Shown in pieces: positions 8,501 to 15,287 of a DNA stretch of 33,954 bases. The notes beneath the pieces are model-generated. The model saw nothing but the letters and a program-made list of their open reading frames with translations, did not search any database and was not told the DNA's origin. The stretch is from positions 1-33,954 of the forward strand of contig JBGCFY010000323.1 in assembly GCA_045110315.1 (NCBI GenBank). Direction: 5' to 3'. The DNA comes from CALFBG01 sp045110315. Its GTDB lineage: Bacteria > Bacteroidota > Bacteroidia > Chitinophagales > Saprospiraceae. The position numbers and the translations under genes were made by a program. The stretch's first letter is position 1, and every line of letters starts with the position of its first letter.

Positions 8501-10346
8501 AGGAGGAGCAATTGCTACGAATAAAGCAGTTGCTTATTATGCAGATCTTAATGGTCAATTCATTGCAACGCTCAAGGAAGTCGCCAAACAAAAAGCGTGG
8601 GATATTGAACGACCTTGGCAAGTATTGGAAGCAGAAATCAGGGAAGCCATTCTTTACGGGACGGGCGACGCGGTCTGGGAAGTCACTTGGGAGTTTAATA
8701 CGAAATCTAGGAAGGGAACGCAGGCCTTATCGGCAAAATGGCTCGGGTTCTGCAATTATATTGACGAGGAATATCAGCGAAAACGGCACAATAAGAATGT
8801 CAAAAACTTAACGGAATTACTGCACGAGGTAACTTGCCCTAGTTGTCGCGGGAGTCGCTTGCAGCCGGAGTTGTTAAGTACTCAATTTCTTGGAAAAAAT
8901 ATTCAGGAGCTTTCCCAACTCAGCATTTCGTCTTGTTTGAGATTACTTAAACAAGAAGCGGAGCAAGTAGATGCTGTTGTCTTGGCGATTAGCAAAGTGG
9001 TGTTGCCCAGCGTCAAAAAATCTTTGCAAACGATTGTTGATCTTGGCTTGGGATATTTGAATTTGGATAGAGCGGTGCGTACGCTTTCTGGTGGAGAACG
9101 GCAACGGGTTACGCTCGCGGGGCAGTTGTCAACGCATTTGTTTGGCGTACTTTACGTTTTGGATGAACCTACGATCGGATTGGATGCTGCGCAGGTCGTC
9201 GTTTTATCAAAAGTATTAAAAAATATTGTTGCCAATGGGAACACCGTTGTAGTGGTGGAACACGATCCTTCTTTTATCCGCAGTGCGGATTACTTAATTG
9301 AAATGGGACCTGGTGCCGGAAGACTTGGCGGCGACGTGATTTACCAAGGAAAGCTGAGTAATATCGCTACAGCAAAACATTCGGTCACGTACAAGTTGTT
9401 GCACACTCAACGCATCACTCTAGTTAAAGAACCAAAAGCAAAAGGGAAACTTTTCGGCGTGCAGGGCGCATTTGCGAACAACCTTAAAAATATTGAGGTC
9501 AATTTTTATGCGCAACAAATAACGGCGATTCAAGGTGTCTCAGGAAGTGGGAAATCAACTTTAATGAAAGCGGTGTTATATCAATCTTGGCTACAAAATC
9601 GCCCAATTGGTTGCATTTCCATCAAGGGAATGCAACAATTTGAAACCGTTTTGCTCATTGATCAGGAGCCACTTACGCAAAGTAGATTGAGTACGCCCGC
9701 CTCGTATACAGGCATTATGGAAGAGCTAAAGACTGTCTTTTCCAAAACGGATTCCGCCAAAAAAGCAGGGCTAAAAAAAGCGGCTTTTTCTTACCAAAGC
9801 AAACAAGGAAAATGTGCTACTTGCAGCGGACATGGAAAACTAAAAACCAGCATGGATTTTCTAAGCGATATCTGGCTGACTTGTGACCGCTGCCAAGGAA
9901 TGCGGTACAACGATACGATACTAGCTTGCAAACTTAACGGTCGTTCCATTGGAGAGGTATTGCAGATGAGCGTCGCAGAGGCGATTGAATATTTCGAATC
10001 AGGAATACTTGTAGAAAAATTGGATATTCTCAAGCGTGTAGGTGTCGGTCATTTGCGTTTAGGGCAAGCGGGTAATACCTTGTCAGGCGGAGAAGCGCAG
10101 CGATTGAAACTAGCGAAATCACTCTTGCAAAAACGAAACAGTGCGACTTTATATCTTTTTGATGAACCGAGTACAGGGCTGCATTATTTTGATATTCTAG
10201 GCTTGCTTAAAGTTTTTCGATCGTTGGTAGATCGCGGCGATACGGTGCTTTTTATTGAGCATAATCGGACGTTGCTTGATGCTGCGGATCGAGTGATTTG
10301 TTTGGGACCGGGGAGTGGGGAAGAAGGAGGAGAAATAATAGATTGA
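5574..10346 (+). CDS. Tandem (fused-dimer) UvrA2-like protein with four ABC domains
   Basis: This 1590-residue protein is two UvrA-like units joined head to tail (about 1-800 and 812-1590). Each unit has two ABC ATPase domains. Walker A loops are at residues 36-43, 513-521, 844-851 and 1321-1328. Every domain keeps its zinc module: CxxC pairs at 143/281, 612/635, 950/1088 and 1414/1437. Between the Walker A region and the first zinc module of each unit only a short linker remains, so the UvrB-binding domain of canonical UvrA is missing, as in UvrA2/DrrC-type proteins. Repair through UvrB is thus unlikely; a role in DNA-damage or drug tolerance is inferred. In unit 1 the signature of domain 1 is LRASE (358-362), Walker B Asp of domain 2 is Ile729 and its H-loop His is Gln762. 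Unit 2 is intact. It is probably transcribed alone. Confidence 0.93.
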   Translation: MTASTNPTILIKGAKTNNLKNISLQIPHNKFIVVTGISGSGKSSLVFEIIAKEGQRRYFETLPSFARQFMGKLNRPEVDEIEGLSPVIAIGQRTAGMHARSTVGTMTDCYDLLRLLFARTGTTTKDIALSRALFSFNSVVGKCPRCNGIGKEEQIDLNRLITFPAKTIREGALAPTLPNGYIMYSQVTIEVLNQVCAAEGFSVEIPWEELTDAQRKVILYGSNKIKVPFGKHSLASRLKWTGIKAKPREEGYYKGMIPIMADILRRDRNANILKYVHAVTCPACQGTRLNTDALSVTIHGKSIAEVGRFELKELKSWMQANTWSVVAQEIIEQLTAQVELLEDLGLGHLTLDRSSKSLRASEIQRIRVANQILVPLSDVLYVFDEPSIGLHRAETERLIYHFKQLVEKGNTVIVVEHDLDTIRSADHIIEIGPKAGVHGGELIFNGAFSVFAKQTELEAISPTYRAIKSPTEGSSALPIQTAPNSIRLIGCQARNLKNIEVEFQLGKLNVVSGKSGVGKSTLVKSVLLNAVRTQLGMEPEQAAKLTRHENLDAINKLIFIDHTPIGKTPRSNPATYLGLSDHIRDLYAKFPASKAQGFTKSRFSFNNKGGRCETCQGAGKTQIGMHFLGKIDLVCGTCHGDRFNEATLRVKYNGLSIAEVYKLSIKEAIRFFEGQQKILTGLQLLQEIGLGYLTLGQSSTTLSGGEAQRIKIANQLQKKDTGATLYIIIEPSIGLHHNDLKTLLQLFDRIKQKGNTIVCIEQNETVISWSDWHLELGPESGAAGGTVIHQGIPKVTQVNPKNEVLKATPDLPIATEIILNGVTTNGLKNITVRIPKNQLTVVTGVSGSGKSSLVYDTLFAESNARFTESLSTYNRSFLQQNSEAEIVSFSGLGPAIGINRNGGAPSKRSTVGTLSGVYDAFRILYSRIAQQEGKNYTAQHFSFNHHLGACLECEGLGVIEQCDPDQVIVAQDKSILGGAIATNKAVAYYADLNGQFIATLKEVAKQKAWDIERPWQVLEAEIREAILYGTGDAVWEVTWEFNTKSRKGTQALSAKWLGFCNYIDEEYQRKRHNKNVKNLTELLHEVTCPSCRGSRLQPELLSTQFLGKNIQELSQLSISSCLRLLKQEAEQVDAVVLAISKVVLPSVKKSLQTIVDLGLGYLNLDRAVRTLSGGERQRVTLAGQLSTHLFGVLYVLDEPTIGLDAAQVVVLSKVLKNIVANGNTVVVVEHDPSFIRSADYLIEMGPGAGRLGGDVIYQGKLSNIATAKHSVTYKLLHTQRITLVKEPKAKGKLFGVQGAFANNLKNIEVNFYAQQITAIQGVSGSGKSTLMKAVLYQSWLQNRPIGCISIKGMQQFETVLLIDQEPLTQSRLSTPASYTGIMEELKTVFSKTDSAKKAGLKKAAFSYQSKQGKCATCSGHGKLKTSMDFLSDIWLTCDRCQGMRYNDTILACKLNGRSIGEVLQMSVAEAIEYFESGILVEKLDILKRVGVGHLRLGQAGNTLSGGEAQRLKLAKSLLQKRNSATLYLFDEPSTGLHYFDILGLLKVFRSLVDRGDTVLFIEHNRTLLDAADRVICLGPGSGEEGGEIID

Positions 10347-10374
10347 GCGATGGACTATCCTTTTCATTTGGCGA

Positions 10375-10593
10375 TCAAAGGGAAGTGATCAGACTTGTAT
10401 TAATTACTTTATCGTGGTTTTTATTACAAAAATGAAGTAAGTACTTCACGACCTCTTCTAATCGTTTTGCTTGGCTGTTCACTGATAATTGTTTTGCGAT
10501 AGATTTTAGATCATGCTTTAGTATTAGTTGTGTAGTAGTAACAATTTCCCCATCCATTCGCCCAATAACCACAGAACCCGTATCTTTACCCAC
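10375..10593 (-). CDS. Possible small hypothetical protein
   Basis: A 72-codon frame fills nearly the whole gap between the UvrA-like gene and the dihydrouridine synthase gene. It has no recognised domain. Its middle ('SIAKQLSVNSQAKRLEEVVK') looks like amphipathic helix. A stop-free run of this length in so short a gap is mildly unlikely by chance. Against it, its first ATG sits 2 bases from the start of the divergent dihydrouridine synthase gene and its first codons would overlap that gene's promoter. A later start at residue 13 (MDGEIV) is possible. It could also be the remnant of a decayed gene. Confidence 0.3.
   Translation of the reverse strand: MGKDTGSVVIGRMDGEIVTTTQLILKHDLKSIAKQLSVNSQAKRLEEVVKYLLHFCNKNHDKVINTSLITSL
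10581..10588 (+). promoter_or_regulatory. Probable -7 box of the dihydrouridine synthase gene
   Basis: TATCTTTA differs from TAnnTTTG only in the last base and lies 7 bases before the ATG. Transcription would start within a few bases of the start codon, giving a leaderless or nearly leaderless message. The same TATCTTTA box recurs at 16851 and 28621. Confidence 0.35.
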
Positions 10594-10595
10594 TG

Positions 10596-11555
10596 ATGAA
10601 GCATAAACTCATTTCTTCGCCACTCCAAGGGTACACAGACTTCCATTTTCGGAATGCTTTCCAACAATTTTTTGGTGGGATTGATTACTTCTATGCTCCT
10701 TATATTCGTTTCAACGGGAAAATGGTGATCAAGCCGATTTATGAACGAGATTTGAAGCTTAAGAACAATACGGGTTTAACGGTAATTCCACAAGTCATGA
10801 CTTGTAGTGCGGACGAATTTATCTTTGCGGCAAAATATGTACGTGCGCTCGGTTACCAAGAACTCAATTGGAATTTGGGTTGCCCGTATCCAATGGTTAC
10901 CAATAAAGGGATGGGCTCAGGATTAATCAAAGATCCAGAAAAGATAGATCGCATACTTGATCGAGTACATACCGAAACCGACGTAATCGTTTCCATGAAA
11001 ATGAGAATGGGCTACGAGCACGCTAGAGAAATACTGGAGGTCTTTCCGGTACTCGCAAAATATCCTATCAAAAATATTGGTATTCACGCACGGATTGGCG
11101 CTCAATTGTATAAGGGTGGGGTAGACTTAGAAGGATTTCAGCGCTGCATTGATCACTGTGACCAAAAGTTATATTTCAACGGCGACATTACCTCCGTTGC
11201 GATCTTCGAAAAATTGACCGAACGTTTTCCTAGCATTGACCATTGGATGCTGGGCAGAGGATTGATTGCCGATCCGTTTTTGCCAGAAATGATCAAAAAT
11301 CAAACGCAGCAATATCCAGAAAATAAGTTAGATCGCTTTAGCAAATACCACGATACACTTTTTACCGCCGCTGAGCAAAAACTAACGGGCGAAAAAGCGG
11401 TAATTCGCAAGATGTTGAGTTACTGGGAATACTTTTCTACGCTATTTCCAAATCCAACTAAGGTGGTTAAGAAAATAAAGAAAGCTAAAACGTATGAGGT
11501 TTATGATGCTGCGGTTAGCGAAATATTGAAAGGTGAAACGTTTGCCAATTACTAA
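10596..11555 (+). CDS. tRNA-dihydrouridine synthase (Dus family)
   Basis: A 319-residue FMN-dependent enzyme that reduces uridine to dihydrouridine in the D-loop of tRNA, using NADPH. The TIM-barrel N-terminus 'SPLQGYTDFHFRN' matches the flavin-binding start of the family. The catalytic cysteine is Cys96 in 'NWNLGCPYP', followed by 'GSGLIKDP'. Lys135 in 'SMKMRMG' and 'IHARIGAQLYKGGVD' (usual form HxRTxxQxYxG) are further family marks, as is 'NGDITS'. The exact subfamily (DusA, B or C) cannot be fixed by eye. It has its own near-leaderless promoter and converges on a tiny minus-strand ORF whose stop overlaps its own. Confidence 0.93.
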   Translation: MKHKLISSPLQGYTDFHFRNAFQQFFGGIDYFYAPYIRFNGKMVIKPIYERDLKLKNNTGLTVIPQVMTCSADEFIFAAKYVRALGYQELNWNLGCPYPMVTNKGMGSGLIKDPEKIDRILDRVHTETDVIVSMKMRMGYEHAREILEVFPVLAKYPIKNIGIHARIGAQLYKGGVDLEGFQRCIDHCDQKLYFNGDITSVAIFEKLTERFPSIDHWMLGRGLIADPFLPEMIKNQTQQYPENKLDRFSKYHDTLFTAAEQKLTGEKAVIRKMLSYWEYFSTLFPNPTKVVKKIKKAKTYEVYDAAVSEILKGETFANY

Positions 11556-11671
11556 AGTATACCAAACTTAGTACTTAATTGTTGAAATTTGTGATACAAT
11601 GAAGGATTAGCTAAAAGCAATTCCGGCATTCCATAAATTTTCCAGACATCAGTTTTATTAAACAACTTCAT
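11552..11671 (-). CDS. Small 39-residue ORF coupled to the DUF2442-HTH gene
   Basis: The ATG overlaps the stop codon of the DUF2442-HTH gene as TAATG, the usual arrangement for translational coupling. The frame codes for 39 residues starting MKLFNKTDVWKIYGMPELLL and ending with 'HKFQQLSTKFGIL'. Its TAG stop overlaps the stop of the convergent dihydrouridine synthase gene. No family is recognised. It would be the third gene of the DUF4160 operon. A 40-codon open frame alone is not significant; the TAATG junction and the protein-like composition are the argument. It may instead be a decayed tail of a longer gene. Confidence 0.42.
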   Translation of the reverse strand: MKLFNKTDVWKIYGMPELLLANPSLYHKFQQLSTKFGIL

Positions 11672-12201
11672 TATCTTACCTGAATATTTAAGCTTTTATT
11701 TAGTCCGATTTCAATTATTTTTCTCAGGGTACTTAATTCAATATCCGATCGATCATTTTCTATCCTCGAGATGTAGTATCTAGTTGTACCACTTTTTCTT
11801 GCTAATTCTTCTTGGGTTAATCCCGCTTTTGTTCTAGCTGATTTTATGATTTTTCCAATGGAGTTTTCTTTGACTTTTTCCTCGTTTGGTTGGCTATTTT
11901 CAAATAGAACAATAGGGTCTAATTCGAAGGAAACATCATATTCCATTCCGTTAGATAATTTTATTTTTTTCTTTATTGACTCCCATCCAAGGGTATTATC
12001 AGTTAATGCAATTTTGTTAAAAACTTTCTTATCTAATAGTGGATACCTAAAATCTTTTTTCTTTTGCTTCAGTTTCCATTCTTTAAAGAAGTTGTTGAAA
12101 TCAATTATTCTATGTTCGCCATTATTAAACACACAATAAACTTGGAAACTATTTATTTTATCTATTTTTAAAATTTTAGGTATTTTTAATTTTCTTCTCA
12201 T
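11671..12201 (-). CDS. DUF2442 domain fused to an XRE-family helix-turn-helix regulator
   Basis: A 176-residue protein. Residues about 5-95 look like DUF2442: 'FNNGEHRIIDFNNFF' and 'TLGWESIKKKIKLSNGMEYDVSFELDPIVLFE' follow its usual pattern of a short beta-rich domain. Residues about 112-172 are an HTH_3/XRE domain, 'IIKSARTKAGLTQEELARKSG' up to 'YISRIENDRSDIELSTLRKI'. It follows the DUF4160 gene by 10 bases. The pair resembles the DUF4160-DUF2442 pairs often found together with toxin-antitoxin-like behaviour, here with the regulator built into one partner. It probably represses its own operon by binding the palindrome at 12481-12503 (inference). Confidence 0.82.
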   Translation of the reverse strand: MRRKLKIPKILKIDKINSFQVYCVFNNGEHRIIDFNNFFKEWKLKQKKKDFRYPLLDKKVFNKIALTDNTLGWESIKKKIKLSNGMEYDVSFELDPIVLFENSQPNEEKVKENSIGKIIKSARTKAGLTQEELARKSGTTRYYISRIENDRSDIELSTLRKIIEIGLNKSLNIQVR

Positions 12202-12211
12202 TTCATAAATT

Positions 12212-12442
12212 TTAATTCTCGCTCAGTTGATTCCAAATTTCCATTAATAAATCTTGATTTTCTTTCGCGAATTTTTCAACCTTTTTTAGTTGTTTTTTTG
12301 GTAAATCTCCTTCTATTATTTCTAAGGTTTTTATTCCTATGATAAGTTCATATTCAGCAAAAAGAGCATGAAAATGAGGTGGATTATGATCATTAAAATA
12401 AAGGCATATCCTTATTCCATCAATAGTAAAAAATGTAGGCAT
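12212..12442 (-). CDS. DUF4160 domain protein, partner of the DUF2442-HTH protein
   Basis: A complete 76-residue DUF4160 protein. The characteristic opening 'MPTFFTIDGIRICLYFNDH' is followed by 'NPPHFHALFAEYE' (family pattern 'DHxPPHFHA'), then 'GDLPKKQLKKVEKFAKENQDLLMEIW'. The histidines in the PPHFH segment are the most conserved part of the family. Biochemical function is unknown. It is the first gene of a two- or three-gene operon. A canonical promoter gives a leader of about 25 bases. Its small size and tight linkage to a DNA-binding partner suggest a toxin-antitoxin-like module, which is not proven. Confidence 0.85.
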   Translation of the reverse strand: MPTFFTIDGIRICLYFNDHNPPHFHALFAEYELIIGIKTLEIIEGDLPKKQLKKVEKFAKENQDLLMEIWNQLSEN

Positions 12443-12472
12443 TTCATAGTTTTTTGTAGTCTAATTAGATAA

Positions 12473-12503
12473 CAAATATATTGAGAAAATACTATTTTGT
12501 CAA
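12473..12503 (-). promoter_or_regulatory. Canonical Bacteroidota promoter of the DUF4160 operon
   Basis: Read on the minus strand, TTG (12503-12501) is followed after exactly 20 bases by TATATTTG (12480-12473). This is a perfect match to the Bacteroidota consensus TTG-N19-21-TAnnTTTG. Predicted start of transcription is near 12467, about 25 bases before the ATG. Confidence 0.75.
12481..12503. promoter_or_regulatory. 23-bp near-perfect palindrome, likely autorepressor operator
   Basis: Arms TTGAGAAAATA and TATTTTGTCAA flank a single central base. Ten of eleven base pairs match. The palindrome fills the spacer and the -33 TTG of the DUF4160 operon promoter and ends exactly at the -7 box. A dimeric HTH protein bound here would block RNA polymerase. 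The operon's own DUF2442-HTH protein is the obvious candidate. Confidence 0.72.
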
Positions 12504-12558
12504 CTTTAGGAAAACATTTTTTAATGTAGATGATTGATAACTGTAGCTCCATACGTCA

Positions 12559-13500
12559 TCAAAAAATACCTTTTTGGACTTCAAGCTGTTCCCCCAACTT
12601 CCCAAAATCAAACCCAATCCCTTCAAAAACATCCAACAATTTGCCTAAGGCAGGATTGCGACTCTTCGGATTCCAAGCCATAAAAAGCACCGCCCGTTGT
12701 GGGATTTTTTTCAATTCAATAAACTTGATTTTTAACTGGTAGCCAAGTTGGAGAGAAGTAGGGACGATCGAAATACCAAACTTGTTTTCAACCAAACGGA
12801 AAATGGTATTGGCGTGTACCGTATTGTGAGAAATAGTTGGCGAAAAGCCCGCCGCTTCAAAAATACTCATGACGCGAGCGTGATAAATGGAACTATAACT
12901 TTTGTCAAAAAAAATGAAAGGCTCCGCGGCAAGTTGTGAGAGATCTTTAAAGTTCTTTTCGTTGATGGGATGATCCTCGGGAAGAACCAAAGAAAAGGTT
13001 TCTCGCCAAACGGGTTCAATCCGCAATTCTTTGGGGACTTGGTTGAGGCGTACAAAACCCAAGTCTATCTGCTGGGAAAGCAAGGCGTTGACCTGCGCGG
13101 CGTTATTCGTTTCGGCAAGATTGAAACGGAGTTTGGGATGCATTTTGCGTAAACTGAGCATCAAGTTGGGAATGACGTTTTGCATCGCTGCACCGACGTA
13201 ACCCAAATTAATGATTCCTTCTTTTCCTTCCGTCAACATTTTGGCTTGGGTGGTAATGTCGTCAATATTTTTGAGCACCAGTCTTAATTCCTTTTTAAGG
13301 TAAAGTCCTGCGGGGGTTAAACTCACCGTTTTATTGTTGCGTTCAAACAATAAAATGCCTAGATTTTCCTCCATTTGTTTAATCTGACGACTGAGACCCG
13401 GCTGAGAAATGTAGAGCTTGTCTGCTGCTTTGCGAAAGTGCAATTCTTCCGCTACGGCGAGGAAATACCGGAAATGTCTCAATTCAGTTTGATTACCCAT
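12559..13500 (-). CDS. LysR-family transcriptional regulator, divergent from hutH
   Basis: A 313-residue LysR regulator. The winged helix-turn-helix covers residues about 7-65 ('LRHFRYFLAVAEELHFRKAADKL', 'ISQPGLSRQIKQMEENLG', 'LFERNNKTVSLTPAG'). A periplasmic-binding-protein-like effector domain follows ('GYVGAAMQNVIPNL'). The length is typical. It is transcribed away from hutH across a 201-bp spacer, the classic layout for a LysR protein controlling its divergent neighbour. Urocanate or another histidine catabolite as coinducer is a guess from context. A 16-bp palindrome in the spacer may be its site. Confidence 0.93.
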   Translation of the reverse strand: MGNQTELRHFRYFLAVAEELHFRKAADKLYISQPGLSRQIKQMEENLGILLFERNNKTVSLTPAGLYLKKELRLVLKNIDDITTQAKMLTEGKEGIINLGYVGAAMQNVIPNLMLSLRKMHPKLRFNLAETNNAAQVNALLSQQIDLGFVRLNQVPKELRIEPVWRETFSLVLPEDHPINEKNFKDLSQLAAEPFIFFDKSYSSIYHARVMSIFEAAGFSPTISHNTVHANTIFRLVENKFGISIVPTSLQLGYQLKIKFIELKKIPQRAVLFMAWNPKSRNPALGKLLDVFEGIGFDFGKLGEQLEVQKGIF

Positions 13501-13582
13501 AGTTATCGTAAGTTGTCTTTATTGGTCTTGTTGGTTATCGAAATTACAAATATTTTTGGGAAAGCCTATGTTCTTTTGAGAG

Positions 13583-13598
13583 GAAGTTGTTTAACTTC
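13583..13598. promoter_or_regulatory. Palindrome in the LysR-hutH spacer
   Basis: GAAGTT-GTTT-AACTTC is a perfect 6-bp inverted repeat with a 4-base centre. It lies 82 bases before the LysR start and 103 before hutH. LysR proteins bind dyads of the general T-N11-A type, so this is a candidate operator. A second small dyad, CGAA-T-TTCG, lies at 13642-13650. No clean TAnnTTTG box was seen for either gene. Confidence 0.35.
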
Positions 13599-13701
13599 GG
13601 TTTCAAGGAATTTTTAAACATTAAAAATCAGCGGTTTATCCCGAATTTCGAGTATTTGCTCCACAGAATGGGAAAAGGAACCAACTATAAAACTAAAAAT
13701 C

Positions 13702-15252
13702 ATGTTTAAATACGGGGAAGATCATTTGACGGTATCTAAATTGTTGAAGATCGCCAACGGAACCTTAGCGGCGGGAATTGCTGCGGAGACAGCAGTGAAA
13801 ATTCAAAAATCTTGCGAAATTGTAAAAGATATCGCGATGGAGGATAAAGTGGTCTACGGGATCAACACTGGATTTGGTCCGTTGTGCAATACGATTATTT
13901 CTAAAGATCAAACGGAGGAATTGCAACGCAAAATTTTGTTGAGCCACAGCGTCGGTGTCGGCAATCCTTTGACGGAACAGTTGTCTAGAATGATGCTCGT
14001 ACTCAAAGTACAAGCGCTTTCAAAAGCTTACTCAGGTATTGCGTTGGAAGTATTAGAACGTATTCTTTGGCACTTGGAAGCAGGCGTTATTCCTGTCGTT
14101 CCAGAACAAGGATCGGTTGGTGCTTCGGGCGATTTGGCGCCTTTGTCGCATTTGTTTTTGCCCTTGATCGGGGAGGGAAAAGTATATTATCAAAACGAAA
14201 TAAAACCCACCGCGGAAGTCTTAGTTGCTTTAGGCAAATCACCTCTGACTTTAGGTCCAAAAGCGGGTTTAGCCTTAATTAATGGTACTCAATTCATTGC
14301 GGCGCACGCAGCTTTATTGGTCGATCATTTTCATACTTGTTTGACGCAAGCCGACGTAATTGGTGCAATGATGGTGGAAGGTTTACTCGGTTCGGCGATG
14401 CCATTTCATCCCATTTTACACCAAACACGTCCTTACAAAGCCAATATTCACGTCGCACATAAAATTTCCCATTTACTGAAAGATTCGGCGATTGTTGCTT
14501 CTCATAAAAACTGCGAAAAGGTACAAGATCCCTACTCTTTGCGATGTATGCCGCAGGTACACGGAACTTCCCGTACGGCTTGGTTGCATCTGAAAGAAGC
14601 GGTTGAAATTGAAATCAATTCGGTCACGGATAATCCCGTTATTTTTTCGAAAGACTTAACGATTAGTGGGGGTAATTTTCACGGTCAGCCCTTAGCTTTG
14701 CCCTTGGATTATGTTTGTTTGGCAGCAGCAGAATTGGGTAATATTTCTGATCGAAGATCCTATCTTTCGCTAGAAGGAAAAAGTGATAATACGCCTAAAT
14801 TGCTGATGAAAAATACGGGCGTTAATTCTGGTTTTATGATTTTACAATATACTTCAGCGGCTTTGGTGAGTGAAAATAAAACGATGTGTTTTCCCGCGAG
14901 TGCCGATAGTATTCCTACTTCTTTGGGACAAGAAGATCATGTGAGTATGGGTTCTATTTCGGGCAGAAAAGCAATGACGGTTTGCCATAATTTGCAAAAA
15001 ATATTAGCGGTTGAATTATTATGTGCGGCTCAAGCTTATGATTTTAGAAGACCTTTGAAAGGGACGGAATTAATGGAAAAAGTGCACGCTTACGTACGTA
15101 CGAAAATCTCATTTGCAAATGAAGATCGCATCTTTGGGGACGATATCGAAAAAGCAATTGCTATTCTTGAAAGTGGCGTGATCAAGCAAATGGTCAACGA
15201 AGAAATTGCAAAAACCGGTGCAGCATTCTACGATTTATTCGAAGTGTATTAG
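13702..15252 (+). CDS. hutH: Histidine ammonia-lyase
   Basis: A 516-residue enzyme that removes ammonia from L-histidine to give urocanate, the first step of histidine degradation. The motif 'GSVGASGDLAPLSHL' contains the Ala141-Ser142-Gly143 triad that cyclises by itself into the MIO electrophile. Other family marks are 'VYGINTGFGPL' near residue 52, 'LINGTQF', 'QDPYSLRCMPQVHG' and 'SVTDNPVIF'. The length agrees with known HutH proteins. Other hut genes (hutU, hutI, hutG) are absent nearby. The divergent LysR gene probably controls it. It converges on the serine hydrolase gene with a 35-bp gap. Tyrosine or phenylalanine lyase activity is possible in this superfamily but less likely. Confidence 0.95.
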   Translation: MFKYGEDHLTVSKLLKIANGTLAAGIAAETAVKIQKSCEIVKDIAMEDKVVYGINTGFGPLCNTIISKDQTEELQRKILLSHSVGVGNPLTEQLSRMMLVLKVQALSKAYSGIALEVLERILWHLEAGVIPVVPEQGSVGASGDLAPLSHLFLPLIGEGKVYYQNEIKPTAEVLVALGKSPLTLGPKAGLALINGTQFIAAHAALLVDHFHTCLTQADVIGAMMVEGLLGSAMPFHPILHQTRPYKANIHVAHKISHLLKDSAIVASHKNCEKVQDPYSLRCMPQVHGTSRTAWLHLKEAVEIEINSVTDNPVIFSKDLTISGGNFHGQPLALPLDYVCLAAAELGNISDRRSYLSLEGKSDNTPKLLMKNTGVNSGFMILQYTSAALVSENKTMCFPASADSIPTSLGQEDHVSMGSISGRKAMTVCHNLQKILAVELLCAAQAYDFRRPLKGTELMEKVHAYVRTKISFANEDRIFGDDIEKAIAILESGVIKQMVNEEIAKTGAAFYDLFEVY

Positions 15253-15287
15253 TAGTTTTTTTTGAAAAAAAATATTTTAAAACAACT
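15253..15287. terminator. AT-rich spacer between convergent hutH and serine hydrolase genes
   Basis: Eight T, one G and eight A (15256-15272) form an A/T inverted repeat, followed by TTTTAAAA. It could act as a two-way terminator, with a U-tract in either transcript, but there is no GC-rich stem. Confidence 0.3.

Noticed and set aside
8116..8811. Plus-strand frames of 110 and 99 codons inside the UvrA-like gene
   Set aside because: Out of frame with strongly conserved ABC and zinc motifs of the large protein; low-complexity products.
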